A stretch of DNA of 64,000 nucleotides from Pedobacter arcticus A12 (lineage in GTDB: Bacteria > Bacteroidota > Bacteroidia > Sphingobacteriales > Sphingobacteriaceae): positions 704,299 through 768,298 of the forward strand of contig NZ_JH947125.1 of NCBI RefSeq assembly GCF_000302595.1. Reading direction: 5' to 3'. Numbering within the stretch: position 1 is the first letter of the stretch; the number at the start of each line of letters is the position of its first letter. Positions 7,963 through 17,900 of this stretch are shown in pieces. The position numbers were made by a program, and so were the translations under genes. Below the pieces are notes generated by a model that had not been told where the DNA came from, made no database searches, and saw only the letters and a program-made list of their open reading frames with translations.

Positions 7963-10137
7963 ATGAACTACTTAAAAACAGTGGTAATTGTATTGTTTTG
8001 CGCTTTATCGAGCGTTAATATGTATGCCCAAACTCATCCAAGTTTAATGCTTACTCAAGCAAAATTAGCCGAGGTACGTTTGGGTTCTCAAAATAGTGCG
8101 TTATTAAAATCCTCTTATCAAACAATTAAAAAAGATGCAGATCTCGCACTTAAACAACCTATTAACGTTCCAGTTCCTAAAGACGGTGGCGGTGGTTATA
8201 CGCATGAACAGCATAAACGAAATTATACAACCATGCTTAATTGTGCCACAGTTTATCAGATTACAAATGATGAAAAATACGCCAATTATGTAAAAGATAT
8301 ACTGTTAGCTTACGCCAGTCAGTACGAAAAATGGCCAGTTCATCCAAAAAGAAAAGACGACAAAGACGGTGGGCGTATTTTTTGGCAAAGCCTTAATGAT
8401 TTTGTTTGGCAGGTTTACACCATCCAAGCTTATGATTTAGTTTATAATGCCATTTCAAAGAAAGACAGAGCAACAATTGAACAGCATCTGTTTATGCCAA
8501 TCTTAAAGTTTTTCACAGTAGATCGGGTAGAGATTTTTGACCAGATCCATAACCACGGTACTTGGAATTTGGCAGCCGTAGGCATGACTGCTTACGTTTT
8601 AAATAAACCAGATTATGTGCAAATGGCTTTAAAAGGATCCAAGAAAGACGGTAAGTCGGGCTTTTTAGCACAGATCGACCAACTTTTTTCTCCAGACGGT
8701 TACTATATGGAAGGGCCTTACTATCAGCGTTATGCTTTATTGCCTTTCGTAATGCTCGCCAAAGCCATCAACAATTATCAGCCCGAGCTTAATATATTCG
8801 AGTACCGTAATAAATTATTGTCAAAAGCCATTCACACCGCTTTGCAGTTAACTTATACCAACAAAGCATTTTTTCCAATTAATGATGCCATTAAAGATAA
8901 AACTTATGAGTCTGTAGAGTTGGTTTACGGATTAGATATCGCTTACGCTGATATTGAGTCCGAAGCAGATTTGCTTGATATAGCACAGAAACAAGGTCGG
9001 GTTATAGTTTCAGATGCTGGTTTAAAGGTTTCAAAAGCCATCGACGAAGGAAAAATAGAACCTTTTAAGTATAAGTCTTTATGGGTTAAAGATGGTGCTA
9101 AAGGTGACGAAGGCGGTTTGGGTATTTTGAGATATGGACCAAATACAGATCAGCAATTGGTGCTGATGAAAGCGGCATCGCAAGGAATGGGACACGGGCA
9201 TTTTGATCGTTTAAATTTACTTTTTTACGATAACGGAGAAGAAATTTTTCCAGATTACGGTTCGGCCCGTTTCTTAAATATTGATACCAAACGTGGAGGA
9301 GGTTATTTGCCAGAGAATAACACTTGGGCAAAGCAAACCGTGGCGCACAACACGTTGGTGGTAGATCAGGTATCGCATTTTAAAGCAAATGTAAAAGCCG
9401 GTGATGCCAAACATCCAGATCTTTTGTTCTTTTCCGATAAACCCGGTTTACAGGTTGTAAGTGCAAAAGAAGATAACGCTTACGCCGATACTAAGCTGAT
9501 AAGAACAAGCGCTTTAATTAAAATTGAGGGTATTGATAAGCCAATTTTGGTAGATGTTTTTAGAGCAAGTTCTGCAAACACACATCAGTTTGATTTGCCT
9601 TTTTGGTACAAAGGGCAATTGGTAAATTCTTCTTTTAAAGTTGATGCTCAACGAAACAATTTACAAGCTTTAGGCAATAACTACGGCTACCAACACTTAT
9701 GGTTCAATGCACAAAACCAGTTAGATGAAAAAGGTGGTTTCGTATCTATCTTAAACAATAAACGGTTTTATACCACCACTTTTGTTGCAGAAAATCCTTT
9801 GCAGGTTAAATTGGTTTCTATCGGTGCAAACGATCCAGAAATGAACTTGGTTGATGGTAAAGCATTTATTTTGAGTCAGCCAAATGCAAAAAGCCAAACT
9901 TTTGTAAGCATTACCGAAACACATGGTGGTACAGATCCAATTAATGAAACAGTAGCCAGCGCCACTCAAAACATAAAAGACTTAAAAATAATCAGTTCTG
10001 ATGATCAGAAAGCGGTTGTTTCGTTTAAGATGAAAAATCAGCAATATCAATATTCAATAGATTATAATAAAAAGAAGGTTAGCCTCACCCCAGCCCTCTC
10101 CGAAGGAGAGGGAGCCACTACGAAGCCTAATAACTAA
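7963..10137 (+). CDS. PL17-type oligoalginate lyase (heparinase II/III fold)
   Basis: A 724-residue secreted protein (signal ends YAQ). The alpha/alpha-toroid domain shows DQIHNHGTWNLAA (the Asn-His pair, family active site) and EGPYYQRYAL (candidate catalytic Tyr). The heparinase II/III beta domain begins around GILRYGP and carries MGHGHFDRLNLLFYDNGEE with the conserved His. PL17 enzymes cut alginate oligomers exolytically to unsaturated monouronate, usually in the periplasm. The C-terminus (LTPALSEGEG) is translated from an inserted 35-bp repeat found again at 46446, so the native end was probably about 16 residues shorter. It follows gntR by 57 bp. Confidence 0.9.
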   Translation: MNYLKTVVIVLFCALSSVNMYAQTHPSLMLTQAKLAEVRLGSQNSALLKSSYQTIKKDADLALKQPINVPVPKDGGGGYTHEQHKRNYTTMLNCATVYQITNDEKYANYVKDILLAYASQYEKWPVHPKRKDDKDGGRIFWQSLNDFVWQVYTIQAYDLVYNAISKKDRATIEQHLFMPILKFFTVDRVEIFDQIHNHGTWNLAAVGMTAYVLNKPDYVQMALKGSKKDGKSGFLAQIDQLFSPDGYYMEGPYYQRYALLPFVMLAKAINNYQPELNIFEYRNKLLSKAIHTALQLTYTNKAFFPINDAIKDKTYESVELVYGLDIAYADIESEADLLDIAQKQGRVIVSDAGLKVSKAIDEGKIEPFKYKSLWVKDGAKGDEGGLGILRYGPNTDQQLVLMKAASQGMGHGHFDRLNLLFYDNGEEIFPDYGSARFLNIDTKRGGGYLPENNTWAKQTVAHNTLVVDQVSHFKANVKAGDAKHPDLLFFSDKPGLQVVSAKEDNAYADTKLIRTSALIKIEGIDKPILVDVFRASSANTHQFDLPFWYKGQLVNSSFKVDAQRNNLQALGNNYGYQHLWFNAQNQLDEKGGFVSILNNKRFYTTTFVAENPLQVKLVSIGANDPEMNLVDGKAFILSQPNAKSQTFVSITETHGGTDPINETVASATQNIKDLKIISSDDQKAVVSFKMKNQQYQYSIDYNKKKVSLTPALSEGEGATTKPNN
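10081..10115. repeat. 35-bp hairpin repeat, copy 1 (inside the 3' end of the PL17 gene)
   Basis: A 35-bp sequence starting AGCCTCACCCCAGCC and containing the hairpin CCCTCTCC-GAA-GGAGAGGG. It is identical by eye to 46446-46480. Here it overlaps the last codons of PL17 and moves the stop codon downstream. Confidence 0.85.
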
Positions 10138-10275
10138 GTGGGTTTGGTAAAAAAACTATATATCTAATAACAACTAATAAATTAAAAGCCATCAAAACAA
10201 GCCTAATGACTAATGAACTAAATGCACTTAATAAACCTAAAAAACTAACCGCTAACAAACTAACAACCTAAAAAG

Positions 10276-10611
10276 ATGCAGAGTAATTTATTTCAAATAG
10301 ACGCAGAAACACCTTGGCAAGACTTAGGTAATGGAATTAAAAGACAGATTTACGGATACGACGATGTGATTATGCTGGTAAAGGTAAAGTTCGAGGCTGA
10401 AGCTATAGGAACGTTGCATGAGCATCATCACTCGCAGGTAACCTACGTAGAAAGTGGTGTTTTTGAAACCAGCATTGATGGTAAAACGGAAACACTAAAA
10501 CAAGGCGACGGTTTTTACGCACCTCCACATAAACTTCATGGTGTAGTTTGCAAGGAAGCGGGCATGTTGGTAGATGTGTTTAGCCCGCATCGGGAAGACT
10601 TTTTGAGTTAA
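10276..10611 (+). CDS. kdgF: KdgF-like cupin, uronate linearisation
   Basis: A 111-residue single-domain cupin. HEHHHSQVTYVESG (residues about 48-61) supplies His and Gln metal ligands. The second cupin motif GDGFYAPPHKLHG and the ending DVFSPHREDFL match KdgF proteins. KdgF converts 4,5-unsaturated monouronates from lyases to the open-chain keto form (DEH) in the cytoplasm, joining PL17 to the SDR reductase at 13962. Length is that of the family. The 138 bp between PL17 and this gene is low-complexity AC/T-rich DNA, so transcription may continue from PL17. Confidence 0.88.
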   Translation: MQSNLFQIDAETPWQDLGNGIKRQIYGYDDVIMLVKVKFEAEAIGTLHEHHHSQVTYVESGVFETSIDGKTETLKQGDGFYAPPHKLHGVVCKEAGMLVDVFSPHREDFLS

Positions 10612-10642
10612 GCAATTTCGTCATGTTGAACAATAGCGAAAC

Positions 10643-10691
10643 ATCTCACAAATAGGTAGCGCATGCTATATGCAGACTCTGCTTGTGAGAT
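10643..10691. repeat. Imperfect palindromic element
   Basis: Perfect 9-bp arms ATCTCACAA (10643-10651) and TTGTGAGAT (10683-10691) enclose a 31-bp centre. The flanks TCATGTTGAACAATAGCGAA and CTCGTACCTCGAAATGA are in the style of dispersed Bacteroidetes intergenic repeats. It lies between kdgF and the alpha/beta hydrolase and could act as a hairpin in the mRNA. Confidence 0.5.
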
Positions 10692-10761
10692 TTCTCGTAC
10701 CTCGAAATGAAGTGAGAACAACAACCTAAAAACAGTATTAGATTTAAAAACGAAAAGAAAA

Positions 10762-11643
10762 ATGAAAAAGTTAATCGTAATTATTGGTTTTTTTGCACTC
10801 GCTTCTTGTAGCATTGCGCAAGAGAAAAAAGAATATAAACCAGTAGTTTATCCAGATGGATATAGCGCACAAATTGATGTGGTTTACACCAAAGTTGGCG
10901 ACTGGGATGGCAGGATGGATTTATACCTTCCGTCAAAAGACAAAGCACCTAGCCCGGTTGTGATCAACATCCACGGCGGTGGCTGGAATCACGGCGAAAA
11001 AGAATCGCAAACTGGTTTCAATACTTTCTTTAAGATGGGTTATGCGGTAGCAAATATCGAGTATCGTTTAACGCCACAAGCAACCGCACCCGCAGCAGTT
11101 GAGGATACACGTTGCGCATTAATATACCTTATCAAAAACGCAAAAGCATTAAATATCGATGTCAATAAAATTGTGATAATGGGCGGCTCTGCAGGTGGTC
11201 ATTTAGCTTTAATGGGCGGTTTGTTAGGTAACAATCCATTGTTTGACGGTAATTGTAAAGGTGTTAAAGATGTTAAAGTAGCTGCAATTATTGATAAATA
11301 TGGCATTACGGATGTTTGGGACTGGGGCTACGGTAAAAATATCACCAGTAAATCTGCTAGTCGTTGGTTAGGAGACAATGCCACTAACGCCGACTTTGCA
11401 AGGTCTGTTTCGCCAATCAATTGGGTTACAAAAAACAGTCCGCCAATATTTATAGCACACGGCGATGCTGACCCAACTGTTCCGTATGAGCAATCTGTAG
11501 AACTGCATAAAAAGTTAGACCAATTGGGTGTTAAAAATGAATTTGTAACCATTCCGGGTGGTAAACATGGCGGATTTGAAGCCGATGCAAACAGAGAACT
11601 TAATGCTAAAATTGTTGCTTTCTTAAAAAGTTTGGGATTATGA
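10762..11643 (+). CDS. Secreted alpha/beta-hydrolase (esterase/lipase, BD-FAE-like)
   Basis: A 293-residue protein with a lipoprotein-like or Sec signal (MKKLIVIIGFFALASCSIAQ). The oxyanion motif is NIHGGGWNHG, the nucleophile elbow MGGSAGGHLALMG (GxSxG), the acid Asp in HGDADPTVP, and the His in PGGKHGGF. This hormone-sensitive-lipase/BD-FAE type often removes acetyl or other acyl groups from plant or algal glycans. It overlaps the next gene by 4 bp (ATGA), so the two are translationally coupled. Substrate unknown; an acetyl-alginate role is a guess from context. Confidence 0.8.
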   Translation: MKKLIVIIGFFALASCSIAQEKKEYKPVVYPDGYSAQIDVVYTKVGDWDGRMDLYLPSKDKAPSPVVINIHGGGWNHGEKESQTGFNTFFKMGYAVANIEYRLTPQATAPAAVEDTRCALIYLIKNAKALNIDVNKIVIMGGSAGGHLALMGGLLGNNPLFDGNCKGVKDVKVAAIIDKYGITDVWDWGYGKNITSKSASRWLGDNATNADFARSVSPINWVTKNSPPIFIAHGDADPTVPYEQSVELHKKLDQLGVKNEFVTIPGGKHGGFEADANRELNAKIVAFLKSLGL

Positions 11644-12656
11644 GGAAGCTGAGCTTTTTAGCGCTACTTTTTGTACCTTTTTTTACACAGTCATGCAGTA
11701 AGAAAATCACGGAAACACAAGTAAAAGCAAAGCGTAATTTAATTATAGTTGCAAACAGCACCGAGCTAAAAAATGTATTGGCTGTTGCAAAAGCAGGCGA
11801 TTCCATTGTTTTAAAAGATGGAGTTTACGATGGCAAATTTGTGATAAAAGCGCTAAACAGCGGAACCGCAAAACAGCCAATTACTTTGGTTGGCTCAAAC
11901 AAAGCAGTGTTAGACGGCGGAAGCCTACAAACAGGTTATGTGCTAAGTCTGCAAGCTAATTATTGGCATATCAAAGGCATCACCATTACCAATGGCTTAA
12001 AAGGTTTGGTTGCTGATGGCGCAAATTATAATGTTTTTGATGATTTAACAATCTCTAAAATAGGGGAGGAAGCTATCCATCTACGTAAGTTCAGCAAACA
12101 TAATATTATCCAAAATTTGCAGATCAGTTATACCGGTTTAAAAACTCCCGATTACGGAGAAGGCATTTACATTGGGTCTGCATACAGCAACTGGGCCAAA
12201 TATAGTAACGGAGAACCCGATAGGTGCGATTCAAACCAAGTGCTAAACAATAAAATTGGACCGTACATAGCTGCCGAATGTATTGATATTAAAGAAGGCA
12301 CAACAGGTGGTGTTATTAGAGGGAATACTTTTGAAGCACAGGGAATAACTGGTGCAAACAGTGCCGATAGCTGGATAGATGTTAAGGGAAATGCTTATTT
12401 GATCGAGAATAATATCGGTAACAATGCACAGCCGTCGGTTTTAAAAGATGGCTACCAAGTGAACTGTGCTTATAAAGGTTGGGGAAGTCATAATGTTTTT
12501 AAAAATAATGTTTGCAATGTAAATGCATCCGGTTTTGGTTTTAATATTCGATTGAAAAGCAGCAAGGGAGAGGCTGTTGGCAACCAAGTTTATTCGAACA
12601 ATAAAGTAAATAATGCAGGGAGTGGAGTAGCAAATATTCCATTGATAACCAATTAA
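11640..12656 (+). CDS. Right-handed beta-helix lipoprotein, PL6/pectate-lyase-like
   Basis: A 338-residue lipoprotein (signal MRKLSFLALLFVPFFTQSC). It begins with the phrase STELKNVLAVAKAGDSIVL and VYDGKF, the same N-terminal capping pattern as PL6 and chondroitinase-B proteins, followed by GSNKAVLDGG and repeated Asn-ladder turns (NYNVFDDLTI, KHNIIQNLQI, NNIGNNA). I do not see the PL6 SIKSG/RHG catalytic pair; instead there is CIDIKEGTTGG and RGNTFEAQG. It may be another beta-helix lyase family or a binding protein. It shares a 4-bp overlap with the upstream esterase. Confidence 0.7.
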   Translation: MRKLSFLALLFVPFFTQSCSKKITETQVKAKRNLIIVANSTELKNVLAVAKAGDSIVLKDGVYDGKFVIKALNSGTAKQPITLVGSNKAVLDGGSLQTGYVLSLQANYWHIKGITITNGLKGLVADGANYNVFDDLTISKIGEEAIHLRKFSKHNIIQNLQISYTGLKTPDYGEGIYIGSAYSNWAKYSNGEPDRCDSNQVLNNKIGPYIAAECIDIKEGTTGGVIRGNTFEAQGITGANSADSWIDVKGNAYLIENNIGNNAQPSVLKDGYQVNCAYKGWGSHNVFKNNVCNVNASGFGFNIRLKSSKGEAVGNQVYSNNKVNNAGSGVANIPLITN

Positions 12657-12660
12657 GAAA

Positions 12661-13953
12661 ATGAAAGTAAAAGGATTAAGATGGTGGATTATAGCCTTAA
12701 TTGGCTTAGCAACAGTAATAAATTACATAGATAGAAGTGCAATAAATATTTTATGGCCTTACATCTATAAAGATTTTGGCATAGCTGATGCAGACAATAA
12801 AAATGCTTTGGCTTTGATTACCACTTTTTTTATGATTGCCTACGCTTTAGGGCAAACGTTTACAGGTAAGTTAATGGATGCCGTAGGTACTAGAATAGGG
12901 ATGACGATTTCCATTGTGGGATGGAGTATTTCTATTGCTTTACATGCTTTCGCAAAATCATTAATGTCTTTCAACATCTTTAGATTTATGTTAGGGTTTA
13001 GTGAGGCAGGTAACTGGCCTGGAGCAACAAAAAGTAATGCCGAATGGTTTCCGCCTCGGGAAAGAGCCATTGCGCAAGGAATTTTTGGTGCAGGTGCATC
13101 TTTGGGTTCTGTGGTTTCTGCACCAATTATTGCACTATTATTTATCGCTTTCGGTTGGAAGGTTACTTTTCTCTTGATCGCAGCATTGGGTCTAGTATGG
13201 ATTATTCCATGGTTGGTTGTCAATAAATCAACACCAGATAAACATCCTTGGTTAACAGAAGAAGAGCGTCAACATATTTTATCCCGCAGTCCTTTAGCAG
13301 AAGGGCAGGTAAGTGTTGACGACGCACCAGTTTTAACCTGGAAAGAGCTGTTAAAGTTCAGAAATACCTGGGGGATTATTATGGGTAGGTTTTTTATAGA
13401 TCCAGTTTGGTGGCTGTTTGTAACCTGGCTGCCTACTTTCTTAAAAGAATCTTTCGCTTTTGATATCAAGCAGATTGGTGCGTTTACATGGGTTCCGTAT
13501 TTATTTGCAGCCGTTGGTAGTTTGGCAGGCGGTTATTTCTCTTCCTTTTTAATTAAAAGAGGTAGCGGTGCAGAGCAAGCTCGTAAAACTGCAATTGCGG
13601 TAGGTTCGGCAATTATGTTGGTAGCGCTAATCGCAATTGTTTACCAATTAGATAGTTTAAAAGAAACGCCAATGTTTGCCATGGTGCTCATCGGAATTAC
13701 CCTTTTTGGCTTTCAGTTTTTAATCGGAAACATACAAACCTTACCATCCGATTATTTTAACGGTAAAAATGTTGGAACAGTAGCTGGTATGGCAGGCACC
13801 GCAGCAGTAGCGGGTACCTTGTTAACCACTTGGGCAGTACCAATAATTACCCAAACCAGCTACCAGTCTTTCTTTGTATTGGCGGCGGTTTTAGTGCCAC
13901 TATCGTGGTTGAGTGTGAAATATATAACAAGTAAAAAATTACAAATTAAATAA
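12661..13953 (+). CDS. MFS transporter, hexuronate-type (ACS family)
   Basis: A 430-residue inner-membrane protein with about 12 hydrophobic segments. It starts WWIIALIGLATVINYIDRSA, the hallmark of anion:cation symporters such as ExuT, with GKLMDAVGTRIG in loop 2-3 and GFSEAGNWPGATKS in helix 4. It starts 4 bp after the beta-helix gene and ends 8 bp before the SDR, so it is in the same operon. It probably carries the alginate monomer (unsaturated uronate or DEH) into the cytoplasm; the exact substrate is inference. Confidence 0.87.
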   Translation: MKVKGLRWWIIALIGLATVINYIDRSAINILWPYIYKDFGIADADNKNALALITTFFMIAYALGQTFTGKLMDAVGTRIGMTISIVGWSISIALHAFAKSLMSFNIFRFMLGFSEAGNWPGATKSNAEWFPPRERAIAQGIFGAGASLGSVVSAPIIALLFIAFGWKVTFLLIAALGLVWIIPWLVVNKSTPDKHPWLTEEERQHILSRSPLAEGQVSVDDAPVLTWKELLKFRNTWGIIMGRFFIDPVWWLFVTWLPTFLKESFAFDIKQIGAFTWVPYLFAAVGSLAGGYFSSFLIKRGSGAEQARKTAIAVGSAIMLVALIAIVYQLDSLKETPMFAMVLIGITLFGFQFLIGNIQTLPSDYFNGKNVGTVAGMAGTAAVAGTLLTTWAVPIITQTSYQSFFVLAAVLVPLSWLSVKYITSKKLQIK

Positions 13954-13961
13954 ATTAGATT

Positions 13962-14714
13962 ATGCGATTAAAAAACAAAGTAGCAGTAGTAACTGGTGGC
14001 TCTAGAGATATTGGTAGAGCAGTTTCTTTACAATTAGCCCTTGAAGGAGCTAAAGTAGTGGTTAACTATTTTGGCAACCAAGCCAATGCCGACGAAACTT
14101 TGAGATTAATAAAGGAAGCTGGCGGAGAAGCGATTATTGTGAAAGCTGATATGACCAAAGCAGCAGAAGTAGAGGCTTTGGTTGCCGAAACAAAAAAAGC
14201 ATTCGGAAACGAAGTCCACATTTTAGCAAACGTTGCCGGAGGCTTAGTTGCCCGTAAAACAACAGCAGAAATGGACGAAGAGTTTTTTGATTTAGTGATG
14301 GATATGAACTTGAAGTCTGTGTTTTTAGCAGTAAAAAACATTTCTCCTTTAATGCCTAAAGGCGGTTCTATCATTAACTTTACTTCACTTGCAGGCAGAG
14401 ATGGCGGTGGTCCAGGTGCAGCAATTTATGCAACTTCAAAAGGTGCTTTAATGACTTACACTAGAGGCTTGGCTAAAGAATTTGGTCCAAAAGGAATTAG
14501 GGTAAATGCAGTAGCGCCCGGAATGATCGCTACCGCTTTTCATGATACTTTTACAAAACCAGAAGTTCGCGGAAACGTAGCCAATGCAACTTGTTTAAAA
14601 AGAGAAGGCGAAGCTAAAGAAGTAGCTGATTTGGTTATTTACCTAGCTTCTGACGAATCAAGCTATATCACAGGAACCAATATTGATATTAACGGTGGTT
14701 TAAGTTTCTCTTAA
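13962..14714 (+). CDS. SDR oxidoreductase, probable DEH reductase
   Basis: A 250-residue classical short-chain dehydrogenase. The Rossmann motif is TGGSRDIGRA, with NVAGG for the NAG element, catalytic Ser in INFTSLAG, YATSK for YxxxK, and PGMIAT after strand 6. It has the length and C-terminal SYITGTNIDINGG of FabG-like enzymes. In alginate loci an SDR reduces DEH to 2-keto-3-deoxygluconate with NAD(P)H, and its position after kdgF and the transporter supports this. Residue choice at the cofactor loop (NYFGNQ) does not let me call NADH or NADPH. A strong terminator follows. Confidence 0.87.
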   Translation: MRLKNKVAVVTGGSRDIGRAVSLQLALEGAKVVVNYFGNQANADETLRLIKEAGGEAIIVKADMTKAAEVEALVAETKKAFGNEVHILANVAGGLVARKTTAEMDEEFFDLVMDMNLKSVFLAVKNISPLMPKGGSIINFTSLAGRDGGGPGAAIYATSKGALMTYTRGLAKEFGPKGIRVNAVAPGMIATAFHDTFTKPEVRGNVANATCLKREGEAKEVADLVIYLASDESSYITGTNIDINGGLSFS

Positions 14715-14734
14715 TAACCCGTCTTAATTTTTCT

Positions 14735-14770
14735 AAATCCGATAGTTCAAAAAGCTATCGGATTTTTTTT
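14735..14770 (+). terminator. Rho-independent terminator after the SDR gene
   Basis: Stem AAATCCGATAG (14735-14745) and CTATCGGATTT (14755-14765) with a 9-nt loop, followed by a run of T. It ends the gntR-PL17-kdgF-MFS-SDR segment. Confidence 0.88.
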
Positions 14771-14961
14771 GTTTGTAGAAATATCAACATCGTCTTGTAT
14801 ACATTTTGAAATACTTTGTTCACTAACAGGTGCCGTTTTATAATTTTAATTAGATAGGTGATTTTTGTAAAAGTAAACTTACAAACTAAAGCCATTGCGC
14901 TATCCCTTTATTAAGAAAAGATAAATATCTTTAACACTAACCACCGCTCACCAGCCAAAGT

Positions 14962-17900
14962 ATGCTATTTCAGAAATTAAGTTCCATTGCTGACGCCTTT
15001 ACAGATTACAGGCTTTTTTCAGGCTTTAGTAATCGAGTTTTAACAATTTACTTATTGTTAAGCTTTGGCTTTTATACAGCTATCGCTCAAACCGCTCAAA
15101 TTTCTTTTGATAAACTTACCGTAGAATCAGGATTATCGCAAAGTGGCGTAATCGCTATTGCGCAAGATAGTACTGGCTATATGTGGTTTGGTACAAAAGA
15201 TGGGCTCAATCGTTACGATTCAAAACAATTTGAAGTTTTTAGAAATAACAGTGCAGATAGCACATCCATCAGTAGCAGTCAAAATATAAATGCACTGCTA
15301 AAAGATAGTAAAGGCAATTTGTGGGTAGGTACGCAAGATGGTTTAAATAAATACCTTCCAGAAACCAAATCTTTCCAACGCTTTTTTAACAAGCCAAAAT
15401 CGCAATCGAGTTTAAGTAACAATACCATCCGGTGTTTGTACGAAGACAAGGAAGGTAACCTTTGGATAGGGACAGAAAACGGCTTAAATAGGCTGAATAA
15501 AAAAGGAGAATTCGATAGATTTTTTTGCAAAGGTTCTGTTGGTGCGGGTTTGGTTAATCCAATTGTGAAGGCAATTTACCAAGCGAACGATGGCGTTTTA
15601 TGGGCAGGTACGCAATACGGATTGGTTTCACTGACTAAAAAAGGAGAGGCTTATAGCTTCAAAACTTATTTTAATAACAGCAACAGTAACAGTATCTCGG
15701 ATAATGATATTACCGCAATTGCCGAGGATGAAGAACATAATTTATGGATTGGTACACACTTTAAAGGTGTTAATCAGCTAGCAAAAAACACCAATGGTTT
15801 CAAGCGCTTTAACACCGCAAACAGTGGACTTGTTAACAATGTTATCCGTAAAATAATGCTAGATAACCATGGGAAACTTTGGTTTGCAACGCTTAACGGA
15901 ATCAGTATTTACGATCCAGGAGCAAACAGTTTTCAAAACCAAACTCATAATCCAGAAACGCCGGGCAGCTTAAATCAGAATTCTATTTATGATATTTTTC
16001 AGGATAAAGCTGGTTCTGTTTGGGTAGGGACGTATTATGGCGGTGTAAACGTTTATCACCCAAACGCTATATCGTTTCAGATTTATAAACATTACTCCTA
16101 TAAAAATTCATTGAGTAGCAATATTATTAGTGCTTTGGCAGAAGATAAGGCTGGTAATCTTTGGATAGGCACAGAGGCCGAAGGACTGAATTTCTTACAC
16201 CGCAATACTGGTAAGTTTACGACCTTTAGGGTAGGGCAGGGCAAAACATCCCTAAGCTCAAATCTAATTAAAGCAATTAGTATTGATCAACAACAAAATC
16301 TTTGGATTGCAGCTTATGAAGGCGGAGTTGACTATTACAATACGAAAACACAGACCTTTAAAAACTACCAATTATCAATCAGCGAAAAGCGTATTACCTA
16401 TCTGCTTGCAGACCAACAAGGTGATATTTGGGTGGGCACAAAAGGTAAGGGGCTGTTTTTGTATAATCCGGCCGGCGATGCTTTCATTTCTTTAGCAGAA
16501 AATCGAAAAGCTGGTATTTATTTGCCAGCGTCAACAATTAACTGTTTGTTTCAGGATATAGGAGGGAATCTTTGGGTAGCTACAGATGCTGGCTTGTTTT
16601 ACAAGCGAAAAAATGCTGCTGTTTTTGTGCAGATAAAACTTAAAAACAGTAATTATTTTAGCCGAATTAGTGTGATTTCTCAAAACTATAATGGGAAACT
16701 GCTTTTTGGTAGTGATACCGAAGGACTAGCGTATTACAATCCGAAATCCAAAAAAGCAGTCATTTATAATAAAAAAAATGGGCTTCCTTCCAATGCCATT
16801 GCTGGAATTTTAGAAGATAATCAGCGTAGAATCTGGATAAGCACAGATAAGGGATTGGCGTTGTTAGATTCGGGCACTGTTAAAATTTACAATAACAACG
16901 ACGGTTTACCCGGCAATGTTTTTAATAAACACTCTGTTTTAAAAGATAGTAAGGGAGCCTTGTTTTTTGGCGGATATAATGGTTTGATTAGTTTTTACCC
17001 AAAAGATATTTTAGAGAATAATACAGCGCCCAAGGTTGTTTTTACGCAATTGAAGTTGTTTAATAACGAAGTTTCTATTAAAAAAGGTAGTGCCATTCTC
17101 CCAAGATCCTTAAACAGAATAGGCACTTTGGTACTCAACTACCAGCAGAATGTATTTAGTGTCAATTTTGCGGCGTTAAACTTTGTAAAGCCTAGAAAAA
17201 ATAGATACGCTTATAAATTACAAGGTGCTGAACATGAATGGAATGAGGTAAAAGAACCTATAGCTACGTTTACCAACTTACCTGATGGCGAATATACTTT
17301 ACTGGTTAAAGGCAGTAATAACGATGGCGTATTTAATACGTCGCCAGCAAGTTTAGAGATCATTATAAAACCGCCGTTTTGGCGTACTTGGTGGGCATAT
17401 TTGTTTTATACTTTGGCTTTTGTTGCGCTACTTTATTTGGTAATGAGGTTTTTATTGATTAGAGCCTTGTTAAAAAGAGAGCATGATGTGAACCAGATGA
17501 AGGTAGATTTTTTCACCAATGTGTCGCATGAGATACGTACACCACTTACTTTAATTTTGGGACCATTAGAAAAATTGATTCAAGAAACGGAAAACAGTTT
17601 TGCGGTTAACAAGCAGTTGCTGATAATTAACAGAAATGCTAAACGCCTTATGAATTTGGTGAATGAGCTGATGGATTTCCGTAAAATTGAAAGCCGGAAA
17701 ATGAAACTCAAGCTTTCTGCAAGCAATATTGTGAGTTTTGTAGGCGAAATTTATTCATCGTTTGAGCAACTAGCCTCGCAAAAGCAAATAGAATATACCT
17801 TTAAAGCAGATCAAGAGTATATAGAACTTTATTTCGACAAAACACAATTGGAAAAAGCCGTGTTTAACCTACTTTCAAATGCATTTAAATTTACGGCGGA

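Noticed and set aside
11640-12656. Third PL6 alginate lyase
   Set aside because: The fold start is similar, but the Lys/Arg pair (SIKSG ... RHG) seen in both true PL6 proteins is missing, so only a beta-helix call is given.
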